From Helicocarpus griseus UAMH5409 (Eukaryota > Ascomycota > Eurotiomycetes > Onygenales > Ajellomycetaceae), in the NCBI GenBank assembly GCA_002573585.1, contig PDNB01000123.1:28895-92894 (forward strand): a DNA stretch of 64,000 nucleotides. Direction: 5' to 3'. Below the pieces are notes generated by a model. The model did not search any database, was not told the origin of the DNA, and saw nothing but the letters and a program-made list of their open reading frames with translations. The translations under genes were made by a program, and so were the position numbers. This document shows positions 44,000-55,062 of the stretch, piece by piece. How positions within the stretch are numbered: position 1 is the first letter of the stretch; the number at the start of each line of letters is the position of its first letter.

Positions 44000-45228
44000 C
44001 ACCCACGATCATTGCCAATGCAAAATGTCGTTACTCTTGAAAAGTCTTTGCTTTTTCATCATTTTCAGCATATCGGATGTCTATATCTCGAATCCGATTG
44101 CGACAAACTCCAACATAGCAGTCAATATTTTAAGACTGCATATGATGCTTTTGTTATTGGACCGACAACGGAACGAAAATTTCTATTAGACGGACGGAAA
44201 GATGTCAGTACGAACAAAGGCCCTTGTAAGTTCTTCTATCGCATGTATATGTCGTCCCAAAAAACCCTTCCGTAGGCTTGCTAAATTCTATACACGAATA
44301 CAGGGTACAATGCCTATGAATATATCTTGGCCTCCTCCAGACGGGAAAAGGAATGTCACCACATTTTCCGTGACCAGAGGGAATGTTTGCCGTCCCTGGA
44401 GGCTACAAACCCACAGTTCAAGTCAAGCTCGCGGTGCTCGATGACTTTGAAAAGATGGCTTTGCATCTGCTTCCTAGAGACAATTCCGTTCATATCCCGG
44501 TTCTATGACACACTGATTTCCATCACGATAGTATATTTGGAAATCCAGATGATCCGTCAAAAATCCTTTCCATCATTGACTGGCAGGCTGCCCACATCGC
44601 ACCGCTTTTCCAACAAGCCCGGACCCCAGAATTTACGGAATTCGACAACCCACGGCCAGCATTAGAACTTTCTACCTTGTCTTCACTACCTAGTAACTTT
44701 GAGAGTTTGACTTCCGCAGACAAAGAGAGAGAGCTGAAGAAGTACAGTCCCAGCAGTCCCTGTATAAACTGTATGAAGTACACTACAATCTGCACGCCAG
44801 AATATGGCCGTTTTCAGAGCATTGCAGCACCCAGAAACCTTGGGAAGCCAAATTATCTCACTAATTACTCAAGTGTTCAATGACGGGGAGCCGATAGTAA
44901 GGAGCCAATTGATCCAGGTAGCCCATGAATGGGAAAAGGTTGTGGGCACAAATACGCAATCCTGCCCGCTTACGAGGCTACGCCAGCTGACATCGCGGCG
45001 CAAGAAGCCGATCAGTAGAAGTGGGAGGAAGGGGTGCAGATGATGGAGGATGTACTAGACGCCCTGGGCGGTGCGGAGAATGGCTGGGAGGGCTTGTGTA
45101 ATCACGGGGACTACGAGATACTCAAGAGTAAGCTGGCTGTGGTGAAGGAGCAATTTTTGGATCATGTTGCTTGTAGTAAAGGAAAGAAGGAGGCATGGGA
45201 GAGGGTGTGGCCGTTTCAAGATGATTAG
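44000..45228 (+). pseudogene. APH-family phosphotransferase pseudogene (AIM9-like group)
   Basis: Frame-by-frame reading gives ordered pieces of one protein: ESDCDKLQHSSQYFKTAYDA, FVIGPTTERKFLLDGRKDV, KLAVLDDFEKMALHLLP, the catalytic region HTDFHHDSIFG, the metal motif ILSIIDWQAAHIAPLFQQAR, then ALQHPETLGSQIISLITQVF and VAHEWEKV, and a C-terminal EGVQMMEDVLDALGGAENGW ending WERVWPFQDD. A TGA at 44506-44508 stands just before HTDFH where relatives have Trp (TGG). A TAG follows the ADQ segment near 45017, and at least three frameshifts lie near 44390, 44760 and 44800. The N-lobe is missing or unrecognisable, so the copy is also 5' truncated. The family resembles fungal proteins annotated as altered inheritance of mitochondria 9; the function is unproven. 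Confidence 0.8.
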
Positions 45229-45694
45229 ATGACTATACCTGCAACTTAATAATTCACAGTCATAGTCATAGTGTGCGTAACACATGAAGCCTGGATGTGC
45301 TAAGGAACTGACTGGCCAAGGCTAGATCCATTCTGATGATCGGAATTACCAAATAAGTCCCAGAACAAATTGTTGGCCAGGGCTAAGGAGGCACTTGAAG
45401 TGAACCTGAATCTCTTCAATAAATCAGTCATAACTGCTTGTGCATCATGTATGAAATCTCTTCTCACTTGGATACAGCTACTTTTGTTAAGTCTCTGCAA
45501 TAACCCGATCCCTCGTGCCAGTGATCATTGAGGCGTTCTTTTCCCTGTCAAATTCTCGCTGCAAGAATACCCTGCATCCTTCTCTTACCAAAGAAAATGT
45601 TTTGCAACTATGTTATTCGCGCGTCACCGTGATTCGTTATAAATACGCTGTTATGCGCCCTTTACTCTTTTCCAACTGTTTCTTTGTCAGAACC
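45229..45694. other. Spacer with kinase promoter
   Basis: Contains TATAAATA at 45638-45645, 50-57 nt before the chosen kinase start. An upstream in-frame ATG at 45653 lies too close to the TATA box to be in the transcript. Confidence 0.5.
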
Positions 45695-46907
45695 ATGACT
45701 TATTCTGCATTCCCACTTCATATTGGACAGATCCTTTCTGGAAAGCGCTGTCAGTACAAGCTAACAGACCATCTCCCTAGTGGCTGGGGTGTCAACAATG
45801 TCTTTAAGGCAGAAATTCTCGGAGAAACGTCTGGTCGCGCCTTAAAGTGGTATGCCGTAGATAAGTTATGATGCAATTTGGGCTGTGAGGCTGTGAAGCT
45901 AACTCTCCTACCAGGGCTACCATCAAAACAGCATCACCACGGATGCAAGCCACTCTCAAGAATGAGCTGGATGAGTATCTGAAGCCCAATGTGTCATCGT
46001 GCCAGCATATCCGGCCTTTGCTTGACATCATTACTACATCTGGTGATGAAGCCATCCCAGAGAACATCAGCAAGGCATCAGCAACCCCCCACCATTTCTT
46101 GCCTTCGCGTGGATGGAGGGGAGCCTATGTGACATTGTAGAGACTCGCAAGAAGGACCTTGTACTGTCTGAGGCAATCCTGACTGGCATTTTGCGAGCTC
46201 TCGTCCTGTTCGAGTTCAACGGTCGGGTGCACACAGGTGAGATAAGAGACTCATGGCAACCCAGGGTTATGACTAATAAGCTACAGATCTTAAAGCTGGA
46301 AACATCTTGATCAACTGCCCTAAGCCGGCTATGTATGAAGTCATGTTGGGAGATTTGGGGAGTGGTAAATATGCGCTGCTGATTCATAACACATCATATT
46401 ACTAACTGTGGTCTAGCGATGGATAATGGCTTTGACGATGAGCCCCTTGGGCCACCTGGGTTGTGTGCTCCTGAAGTCTTCGAAGGAAAAGGCTACTATC
46501 ATGGCTCTGATATATGGGCACTTGGGATGACTCTGTTGAGGCAATTCAATCAAAATTCCTTTGTATACAAACTTCCACCGGGATCACACTACCCCGAAAC
46601 AATAATGATTGCCCAACTGATGCGATTGTACCCGAACTGGGTCCCCCAGCCAGTTGAAGGGAAAATCTGCATGGACATGCCTCTACAGGAGATTTTTGCC
46701 AAGGCTAGTGATGTCAAGCTGCTTCTTCCTATCGCCCCATTGGAGCAGCAGTTGGAAGATATGAACGCTCCCAAAGAGTTGAAAGATATGCTGAGGCTTC
46801 TTTTAAGCTTAGAGCTGCAGAAAAGATCATCTGCTTCTATGATTCTGCAGTCCAAAGAGTACATAGCCTTAAAAAAGGCAGCTAAACAATATATGACCTA
46901 TGTCTGA
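45695..46907 (+). CDS. Protein kinase-like gene with a one-base frameshift
   Basis: Four exons (45695-45849, 45915-46236, 46287-46364, 46417-46907) would give about 349 residues, but exon 2 is one base short. The break falls at a run of six C residues (46085-46090); a seventh would give ATPPPFLAFAWMEGSL in one frame. Kinase landmarks are all visible: a glycine-loop-like PSGWGVNNVFKAEI, the Lys in WATIKTA, a Glu in KNELDEYL, the catalytic loop VHTDLKAGNILIN (HTD rather than HRD), DLG in place of DFG in MLGDLGS, CAPEVF for APE, and SDIWALGMTLL. Introns carry good branch sites (ACTAAC). The last exon is fully open. It belongs to a fungal kinase family that I cannot name further. Whether the frameshift is real or a homopolymer error decides if the gene is alive. 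Confidence 0.7.
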
Positions 46908-47324
46908 ATAATCACTTCAAACTTATGATTTGAAGCAGCTTAACTCACCTTGAAGCCTGATTAAGCTTTCCATCTTTTTCTATCAATTACACAGCTCATC
47001 ATTCTTATTCGGATTCTTCATACCGAGAAATTCTCTGTTTTATTAATAATGGGTACGTAGCAGCAACTGACCCTTCTTCTATCCAAGTTCACCTGATTAT
47101 ACCGCTCCGCTTCTGCCGGAGTTTAACCTTCGTCTATTAAACGCTGCACAGTAACTTTCCTTCACAAGTACCTATATAACCTAGGGCATTCCGCCGGAGA
47201 ACGTCCACTTACCACCAGTTTCTTACATCTCTCAGTTAACTCCCAGAAGATTTCTTTGGCGGCAGAATCAGTGAAGCAGACCAGCAAACAGTGACTTAAG
47301 ACTAACAGGAAGACAACTACCACC
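46908..47324. other. Promoter region of the 381-residue protein
   Basis: TATATAA at 47173-47179, about 150 nt before the next ATG, is a plausible TATA element. No coding sequence is seen. Confidence 0.45.
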
Positions 47325-48470
47325 ATGGAGGAGTTCGGAGTAACACCTATATACAATAGTGACATACCGTCACTCGATTTCAACGAGTTCTCACTTCTGG
47401 ATATCAACGACCCGGCCCTACCAGCAATCTGCAGCAAGTGGCATTGTCCAATATTTCGGCATCTCCAAAGACACTATGGAGTGGAGGATATGGTTGTTAT
47501 GCAACCTTGGCTAATTCTCCGTTGTGCCCAGCGGCCTAATATAGTTTCACAACGTGAACAACGGCCATTCACTATTTATGGATGCATCGCCGTCTGGCTT
47601 GGTGAGGATGACTCATTGCCACCAATATCACCCGGGGCTATGGGTTGGGCGATCGACTGGGATGACAATATTCAGGTCGATGAAAGTCTGGCAGACGATT
47701 TACAACCCTACGGGATGCCGAAGCTTGAAACGCTCTTCGCACTGAAAAAGAACTATTTTCCAGACGCGTCTGCTATTTGCTTCATATCATGTTCCATAAT
47801 CGTAGAATATGAAGTGATGGAAAATGCCGTCTGGTTTGAGAAATTGGAGACAGTTTCAGCTAATTTCAAAAACATAAACATCGCTTTATCTTTTACCAAT
47901 GGGCTTCTTGCCAGTGCGGAGTCCAATGATGCAAATAACAGGGTTCTTGCACCCTCATCTCGAATTCACCAGACGGATACGTTCTACATGGACACTCCTG
48001 TTACTGGCCGTCAAATGCTCGTTTGTGCAGGCGTCCGAGTTGAATGGGGAAAGGGGCATGATGAGGGAAATGATCTTTCCGCGAAGAACAACGTTGCTCG
48101 ACATCAAATAGTATTCGCAAAAAGTGAGCCCAAGATATTTGAGTCGGCGGAATTCCGAACTGGTGCCCTTCTGGTCAGAGCTAAGCGCAATAGTATGAAG
48201 AAGGAAGGTTGCCTAGATAACGATCAGATATGTAGAGTCATTCCGCCGATGGAATATTCAGATCAGGCGAAATGCTATTGCGTCGCTGACCCCGTCGATC
48301 TATTAATGGAGCATGAAAAATGCGCACGTGTAAGCAATGCGTTTTGTCCGCTGCTAGATCATTCCTTAGCCATTATATCCGCCGCTGAGATGACTCACTG
48401 TACATGTACATGTACATACCTAGGGGTATATCAAACGGTTTTTGAAACGTCGAAGTCCCTTTTGCTGTAG
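47325..48470 (+). CDS. Protein of unknown function, 381 residues
   Basis: A single open exon starting at an ATG in a strong context (ACCATGG) with a TATATAA about 150 nt upstream. I do not recognise a domain. The N-terminal part (PIFRHLQRHYGVEDMVVM, RPFTIYGCIAVWLGED) has the mixed hydrophobic and polar pattern of a folded enzyme-like domain. No signal peptide or membrane helix is seen. The C-terminus contains KCYCVADPVDLL and a Cys/Thr run (CTCTCTY) encoded by a TGTACATGTACATG repeat, which may be a recent extension. It lies next to a kinase-like gene on the same strand, and both are surrounded by decayed accessory genes, so it may be a lineage-specific gene. It is intact over 1.1 kb, which argues for function. 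Confidence 0.7.
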   Translation: MEEFGVTPIYNSDIPSLDFNEFSLLDINDPALPAICSKWHCPIFRHLQRHYGVEDMVVMQPWLILRCAQRPNIVSQREQRPFTIYGCIAVWLGEDDSLPPISPGAMGWAIDWDDNIQVDESLADDLQPYGMPKLETLFALKKNYFPDASAICFISCSIIVEYEVMENAVWFEKLETVSANFKNINIALSFTNGLLASAESNDANNRVLAPSSRIHQTDTFYMDTPVTGRQMLVCAGVRVEWGKGHDEGNDLSAKNNVARHQIVFAKSEPKIFESAEFRTGALLVRAKRNSMKKEGCLDNDQICRVIPPMEYSDQAKCYCVADPVDLLMEHEKCARVSNAFCPLLDHSLAIISAAEMTHCTCTCTYLGVYQTVFETSKSLLL

Positions 48471-49044
48471 CGATTAGCTACTTCCCACAATGTAGCTAAG
48501 ATATCAGATTATAGTCTCTACCATCATGACCGTGTAGCTTGAATGACACAGACTTCAGTATATCGTGGTAGCACACGGATCTTAGATGCGCTAAGAGCTT
48601 GCGGACCGCTGATTCCTTTTCTTTGTTTTTGAAGGTGGAATTTTTCTCCTTTCTAGAGGAAATCTCTACATAGTTTTCCTGCCAACTAACAGAACAGGAT
48701 GCCTTAACAAAATGAACCTTTGATAATATCTTTATCAGGGTCAGCCTCCTATATAGGACATCGAATCAGTCAGCAGCTGTTCTGTGCCTGCCAAATGAGA
48801 GGTGAGGTTACCTCCTATTTACTGTGAATTAATTCTTAGCCATATAGGAGATTGCCTTGATTGTTACGTTCACGGAAATGTCCAGTATAATAGGCGCAAG
48901 AAAGAGGCCGCACAGTCAACCACAGTCAACCACCGTAATCATTAGATATCGGACTACCTATCGATGGTTTTGTATTCATCTTGATATCATTACTTTTCTA
49001 TTCCAACTCGCTCAGAGATGCTATTCAACTAGATAACGCCATCT
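48471..49044. other. Convergent spacer
   Basis: 574 bp between two converging genes. No feature is recognised. Confidence 0.5.
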
Positions 49045-50952
49045 TCAACTAGCTTCCTCAACGCTCATGACTGCCGCCGGCGTTGCGCCCTCTGTGGTAT
49101 CTCCCGTTACATCCGTTTCCGTTTTCCTCTTCTTCCGCCCCTGGTGACCCCGCGCCTCAACCTTCCCTACAGCCGGTAAAGAGCGGATGGCGTGGAAAAC
49201 ATAACCCTCCGCGCCGCCGCGCCCCGACATCAGCGGATGCGTCCGGCCAGGGAGTACCTGCCACGGCCTCACACGCGACGTTTGGATTGTCGGTGCCAAA
49301 AGGAGGGTCGGGTCAACTGGGAAATCAGTTTCGTTAATTTCCGCATCTTCCTCCTCCTGTTCATCCCGCAGCAGTCCAGCACCGTCAGGGGTTCCGTTCT
49401 TAGACGCCCGAGATTCGCTGCTTTCTTTCCGCTCGGCAGCCACACGCTTTAGATTTATGTACGCTGTTCGTCGCGCCGTCGAGTAGAAATCTGCTAGCCT
49501 TACTAGTGGCTCGATATGCGGCGCATATACCACTATAGGTGCAGAGCCGGATAATAGTGGGACTGTATGCTTCAGTATTGAAGTGGGATCCATCAAACTA
49601 GCTACAATCAGGCCATCGAAGCCACCTGCGCGAGTCTCGTCGACAACATTGCGCACTCGGGTCCATCTCCGGCGCTTGCGGTAGTAGATGCCGCGTTTAT
49701 TGGGTTTCCAGCTTGCGAGGGTCGCGTCCGACACGACAGGAGGCTCATTGGTATATACAGGATCAGACTGCGGTTCCAGCAGTTGCAGCCAGGACAATGT
49801 CTTCAGATTAGTGTGAAGGGGGTGAGTTTCGGATGGGTCGCTGGCGTCGAATGAAAAGTATTTTAGGAGAGATAAGTTGGGCTGTGTGTTGGGGTGGATT
49901 ACGGTGAGGGTAGTGTTTGTAGAGGACATGCCCGGCGTAGGACGCCGGCGACGAGATGTTTTATGGGGAGAAGCGCCGTTTGATCGTTCAGTTGGTTGTT
50001 GTTGAGAGTCGTCAGATTTCTCTGTTCCGGTTTGCGCACTTGATTTGTCTTCTGGGGTTCCGGCATCCGTTTCGGGGGGATACAATATACCCATTCGCTC
50101 TGCCATGGCTGCCACCACCATGCCTGCGGTGTCGTCCACGACTAACCATCGCCCAGCCGGGTGTAATTCTGGTGACTGTGTGCTCATGAAGGCGTCGCCG
50201 CCGTTGTGAACATTAGCCCAGCATCCTATTAGCCCAACCATCTCATCCCTTAGTTCCATTATCTTGGCCGCGTCCTTCTGCTCCAGCATCCAATGGGTGA
50301 GAAAGGGCACGTCTAGTGGTAAAACAGAGAATCGCTTAAGGTACTTCTTCCTCTTTCTCAGCGTGTACTTGGCTAGCGAGAACTCGGTCTTTTGATCTAG
50401 GCCAGAATGGGACTCGAGAAGCTTGTTGATAATTTCCCTGCCAGTACCGGTCGTTGCTGTCTTTAAAGCCTCTATTTCCTCCATTGTCATGCGCTGACTT
50501 GAGTTGTCATCCACGGTGTTCCGGTTTGTGCGCATAGTGCTGATATCAATGTCCTCCGGGTCCCTGCTCCCCTCACCATCCTCACCCTCTCCAGGAATAG
50601 AGCCATCCGTTAGTAATGACTCAGTGTGTAACTCTGCGGCTAGTACGATACGAAGCTCATGACCGTCTTCTGCATTCGCTTGATCTAGGATCTCGAAAGT
50701 AAGATGGTAGGGTCGTCCGATGATATGGTTTGCCTGGAAAGAACCGAATTTCCCCAGCGATATTACTCTAGACGGCTTGTTAGTTCGAGAAAAATAGCGC
50801 AAACAGGGGAGAAAGCAATTGCTTGAGGTACAAAAAATATGCTCACAGAGGCCAGTTGAAACGTACGTATTCGGAACTATCTGCTGGACCTTGATAGTAT
50901 CTGAGGGCAGCCCCAGGGCGACATATGCGTAGGGCAAGATTCGCGAATGCAT
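49045..50952 (-). CDS. TRM6: tRNA (adenine-58-N1) methyltransferase non-catalytic subunit Trm6
   Basis: Two exons (50952-50867 and 50767-49045) with a 99 nt intron encode 602 residues. The N-terminal beta domain starts MHSRILPYAYVALGLPSD, then VVPNT-like IVPNT runs across the splice into VISLGKFGSFQANHIIGRPY. The diagnostic block is KYTLRKRKKYLKRFSVLP, then VPFLTHWMLEQKDAAKIMEL and RDEMVGLIGCWANVH. Later come the Rossmann-like segments FDGLIVASLMDP and PIVVYAPHIEPLV, and near the end RPWQVLPGRTHPLMSGRGG. Trm6 (Gcd10) pairs with catalytic Trm61 to form m1A58 in nuclear tRNAs, needed for initiator tRNA stability. Loop regions are Ser/Gln/Glu-rich insertions relative to yeast. A basic KKRK stretch near the C-terminus may be a nuclear signal. 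Confidence 0.95.
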   Translation of the reverse strand: MHSRILPYAYVALGLPSDTIKVQQIVPNTYVSTGLCEHIFCTSSNCFLPCLRYFSRTNKPSRVISLGKFGSFQANHIIGRPYHLTFEILDQANAEDGHELRIVLAAELHTESLLTDGSIPGEGEDGEGSRDPEDIDISTMRTNRNTVDDNSSQRMTMEEIEALKTATTGTGREIINKLLESHSGLDQKTEFSLAKYTLRKRKKYLKRFSVLPLDVPFLTHWMLEQKDAAKIMELRDEMVGLIGCWANVHNGGDAFMSTQSPELHPAGRWLVVDDTAGMVVAAMAERMGILYPPETDAGTPEDKSSAQTGTEKSDDSQQQPTERSNGASPHKTSRRRRPTPGMSSTNTTLTVIHPNTQPNLSLLKYFSFDASDPSETHPLHTNLKTLSWLQLLEPQSDPVYTNEPPVVSDATLASWKPNKRGIYYRKRRRWTRVRNVVDETRAGGFDGLIVASLMDPTSILKHTVPLLSGSAPIVVYAPHIEPLVRLADFYSTARRTAYINLKRVAAERKESSESRASKNGTPDGAGLLRDEQEEEDAEINETDFPVDPTLLLAPTIQTSRVRPWQVLPGRTHPLMSGRGGAEGYVFHAIRSLPAVGKVEARGHQGRKKRKTETDVTGDTTEGATPAAVMSVEEAS

Positions 50953-51754
50953 TTGAAAGAGCAGGAGTAGAACATCTAAGTCTCTAAACGTATGTTGAAC
51001 GGTCTAAGATCTTCAATTAGACTATCGCATAAGAGAATAGAGGTTTCCCCAAGTTACGGGGCAGATAATGAAGGTATCACAAATTATCAAAAGGAAGTTG
51101 AGCTCTCTGAAGCTGTAACTTTTTTTGCGTATTTGAAAGTCTGCGATGATACTGGGCGTATTATATATCGGATATAAGTAAACCCGTCCTAACGGTAATT
51201 TTCGGATGATTGTAAATCCGTATACAACAAACATAGCAAACAGACCAAACACAGCAAACATTGTGTCGCAGCCAGGTACGTAATAGCCGCGACATTTCCC
51301 AAACCGTAATTCAACCTTCATCAACCTTTCAACTCAATTATATCGATTTCATCCGGATACTTACTAGGACACATCTCGCTGCTCTAGACGCGGTCACTGC
51401 TTGGGGAAACATCTCTTCTTCTTGCTCTGAAGCTATGCGCGATCCACATTGCTAGCCCGAGCTCTATCTAAGTTTCTATTTTTATCAATGCTAGCCAACC
51501 CTGCGCCTACTACCCGCTTTCCGCATCGCCCTCCAGGCACCCTTAAATTCAACCTCGAGTTAGGAATACATAAGATATAAAACATACGATCGCGTCTGTC
51601 TTGATCTATGGAGGAGCCAATCATACCCCTATTTTGACAGTTTAGCCTCTGCGACGGAGGCCATCCATTACTTGCGAGATACCCCGTACAATGCTCCCTT
51701 GGTCGACACTCCTGAACCCGGCTTTCGAAACTCTCCCTGAGTGTTATATTCACC
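50953..51754. promoter_or_regulatory. Divergent promoter region TRM6/MIY1
   Basis: Eight hundred bases between two genes transcribed away from each other. No clear TATA box or known element was identified. A TATATATCGG-like stretch near 51165 is AT-rich but not positioned for either start. Confidence 0.45.
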
Positions 51755-54538
51755 ATGGTGTTGAGACAACAATCGTCTGAAGATACCGATACTCAGGAGA
51801 TCCGAAATGGCTCTTCGAACTCAGCTTCTCACACTGCACATTTCCCCCCAACACAAGCAACCCTTTCCTCGCAAAGCACCGTCCAGTCAGAGCCAGTAAA
51901 CCCCGTCGCATCGGATTCTAATTCCATACTGCGCCCTACCATAGCGTATGACGATGTTTTTAATCCTTGGACGCAAGAACTCGCTCATCGCCCAGCTACG
52001 AGAGAAGGCCTTCCGTCGTCGCGAGCTGATGATGCGCTTAACCAACCACTGCAGGGGCAGGGCCAGAGTGAAGGAGGAGTGCAGACAACAAATTCGTATG
52101 ATGGAAGATTTGAGGGAGGCGAACCCCCGTTGGGCTCTTCTGTTGGAAGCGGACGATCTTCAGCCAGTCCTGGTCAGTTTCGGTCGAATAATCCTTTCCT
52201 AAGGGCTAGGCAAAATAGCACTGGCCCGCCGAAATATTCAGTACCTGGCCCAGATCCGTTCGACTTCCCTCCAGCCAATAGTTTAAATAGTGCTCAAGAC
52301 GGTAATATATTCTGGTCATCGCATCACTCCTATAAGAACCGTTCTAATCAAAACTTTATCTGACAGGGAAATCCCCTGACGAGCGCCCAAATCTACACGG
52401 ACCGCATGGCGATTCGTCACAGCTCGTTTCTCAAGCTTCCTATGAAAATGCGCTTCAATCCGACAGCGTCGAGACAGGAAGTGCAAATCCGTTTTTGGAT
52501 AAAGGGAAACAGCCCGTGTTTACGCAAACACAAACTACAGAAACCCCTCCATTAAATCTTTCTCATCAACCAGAACCGCCTGATTACATGACCCATGTTA
52601 CCAAGCCTGAGGATCGTAACTTAACTATGCAGCCGACCCCTCCCAATCCACTAAGTCCTTCTCCCAACCTTATAGATTTGGACGAAGATACCAAGCCAAA
52701 CGATATCGCTCAACCAGATGGAAAGCGTCACCAGAAGGAACCCGCGAGAAACTTATTGGGGGACGCTCCCGAAAACAAGCCGGGAATCTCTGTATCCAAC
52801 CCCGATGAAGCAAATCCATCTGTGTCGATCTCGACAGTTCCCGCAGAGGCATCTGATCGTTTCCAACAGTCTTTGTCGCAGCCAAATGGGTCTGCTCAGT
52901 CCCGCTCTATACAACAGGAAAAGCTAAATGAAACCTACGACATACGAAAAGTGAACTGGACGGATGGGTCGACTGAATTGCGCAAATCTCCTGTATTAGT
53001 GCAGAATGAAAACGGCCCTTGTCCGCTTTTAGCCCTCGTCAATGGTCTCGTGATGCGGAGCAGAGCTGATTCACCATCGCCTATCACAAAAGCGCTTCAA
53101 TCCAGAGAGAAAATATCTTTAGGGTTGCTAATGCAAGCTCTTTTCGATGAACTCACTTCATACATTGACGGGTCCGATCAGCTCCCAGATATCGAAGCAC
53201 TGAGTTCGTTTCTTGTCATGTTAGATACTGGGATGAACGTAAACCCAAAATTAGTTCTGGTAAGCTTCTATCCTCGCATCCATGTCTCTTCCGAAAGGAT
53301 CCGTTCCCTGTTCAATCTGTCATTGCTTTTCCGTTACGGATAAATTGGTTAACATAATTTAGGATAACTATCCATGTGACTCGCCGGGGACCTTCCTTGA
53401 GACGAACGATACCCGCCTTTATAGCAGTTTTAAGTTACCTCTGGTTCACGGTTGGCTTGCGAACCCGTCTACTGCAGCCCATGCAGCACTTAGCCGAGTA
53501 GCTCAAGATCATGAAGACATACAGTTACTGCATTTTCGCAAGGAAGAAATAGAAGACCGCGTCTTCCGTGGAGAATCTTTAACTGACGATGAGGAGAAAT
53601 TAATGCAAGACATCGACACAATTCAGTATTTTGTTAACGTTGAAAATGCCACTCAACTGAGTGCTTTTGGCCTTGAGCATTTAGAGAAATGCCTTGAACC
53701 TGGATCGGTTTCAATTCTTTTCCGGAATGACCATTTCTCCACACTCTTTAAACATCCCCAATCACACCAACTCTTCACTCTTGTGACTGATGCTGGGTAT
53801 GCTAACCACGCAGAGATTGTGTGGGAGAGTCTAGTCGATGTCAATGGAAGCAATACTGGCTTCTTCTCAGGTGATTTTCGGCCGGTTGGGAATTTCGCAC
53901 CACCTCCAGCTTCATCTCAACGAAATCGCCAAAGAAGTGCTACGACTTCAGGGGATGGTAGGGCTGGAAACTCTACGGACCATACAGAGCAAACAGACGC
54001 AGACTATGCCTTTGCTTTAGCTCTCCAATTTCAAGATGAGGAGGAACAACGGCGCTCAAATACGGGTAATCAGAATCAAACGCAGCAATCACATCTACCA
54101 ACAAATCATCGGGGGTCTTCTTCGCAATCTCTAGGCACCACACATGCACGATCCAATAGCAGCTCCAACATCGGGCACCGACAGTCGACTTCGTCGTTTA
54201 ATGGTCGACGCGTACCGCGGCAGACACAAGACGTTCGATCACTTGTACCTCCCCGCGGTGCTGCCGTTGGCGGTGATAATGCTGACGCACCACCGCCAAC
54301 ATACGAGCAGGCCGCCAAGAGCCCGGTATATATCCCCTCACCTAATCAGTCCTCATATGATGGCAGCAATCCTAGCATTGCTGGGCCAAGATCCTCGAGT
54401 TATGGGTATAACAACAATCCTGGACCAGATCGTGGCCCCATTTACAATAACAACAGACGGGGCCACGCGGCATCAAACCCGTCACTTCCACCGCGACCTC
54501 GCGGTAGAGATAAAAGCAAAGATTGTATAGTTATGTGA
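51755..54538 (+). CDS. MIY1: MINDY-family deubiquitinase with CaaX box
   Basis: Three exons (51755-52301, 52367-53259, 53363-54538) encode 871 residues. The catalytic core starts near residue 375: VLVQNENGPCPLLALVNGL, with the nucleophile Cys at about 401 preceded by the oxyanion Gln. The catalytic His is in FRNDHFSTLFKH at about 604. A UIM-like segment follows (ADYAFALALQFQDEEEQ), as in MINDY proteins that prefer Lys48-linked chains. The first 370 residues are disordered and rich in Ser, Pro and Gln. The last four residues are CIVM, a CaaX box expected to be prenylated, so the enzyme may be membrane-tethered. Yeast Miy1 (YPL191C) is the closest named relative. The C-terminal third is again low complexity. 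The start has a good context (ACCATGG). Confidence 0.93.
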
Positions 54539-55062
54539 CGAAAGTTGTTTTCTATTTTCAATCAATGTCAGCGTCTCGTCTTGAATGACGCTAGTGGGCT
54601 GAATTTCGAGTGACTTGAGCGTTTTCGTCAGCATCAGCAATCATCTTAATAGATATTTCATTTTGTCTCATTTTTGGAGAGTGACCATTTGCATTTCTCT
54701 TCCCATCCATCCTGCATGCCCTTTTGACCCGTTTTCCACTGCACGTTCTCCATGCTTCATGATGTCACGAATGTCGAATGTCGACGCATGCCATTATTTC
54801 CCCCTTTTTCTTTTTCCTTTTCTTTCTCAGGAGTTTCCGGCGCATATCACTCCGTGCAGCCTGCCTTGATCGTTGATTTATTTCTCCGGGACTTACAGTG
54901 CGGCATTCCGAGCACTGATTGCACATGTACATTAAGCGTGCGCCTAAATAACATGAACGACTGAACAGTGGATTTCCCACCGTGAGATGATATAACCTGA
55001 CTAAATGGCACTACAGAGACGTATCGCCAATTAGCGAATGTTGGCTTTTTGGATCTCGAACG
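54539..55062. other. Spacer 3' of the MINDY gene
   Basis: Contains a CT-rich patch around 54790-54830. No gene is supported. Confidence 0.45.

Noticed and set aside
46040..46071. 32 nt intron that would repair the kinase frameshift
   Set aside because: GT..AG ends exist and restore the frame, but 32 nt is well below usual fungal intron size and there is no branch site. A missing base in the C6 run is simpler.
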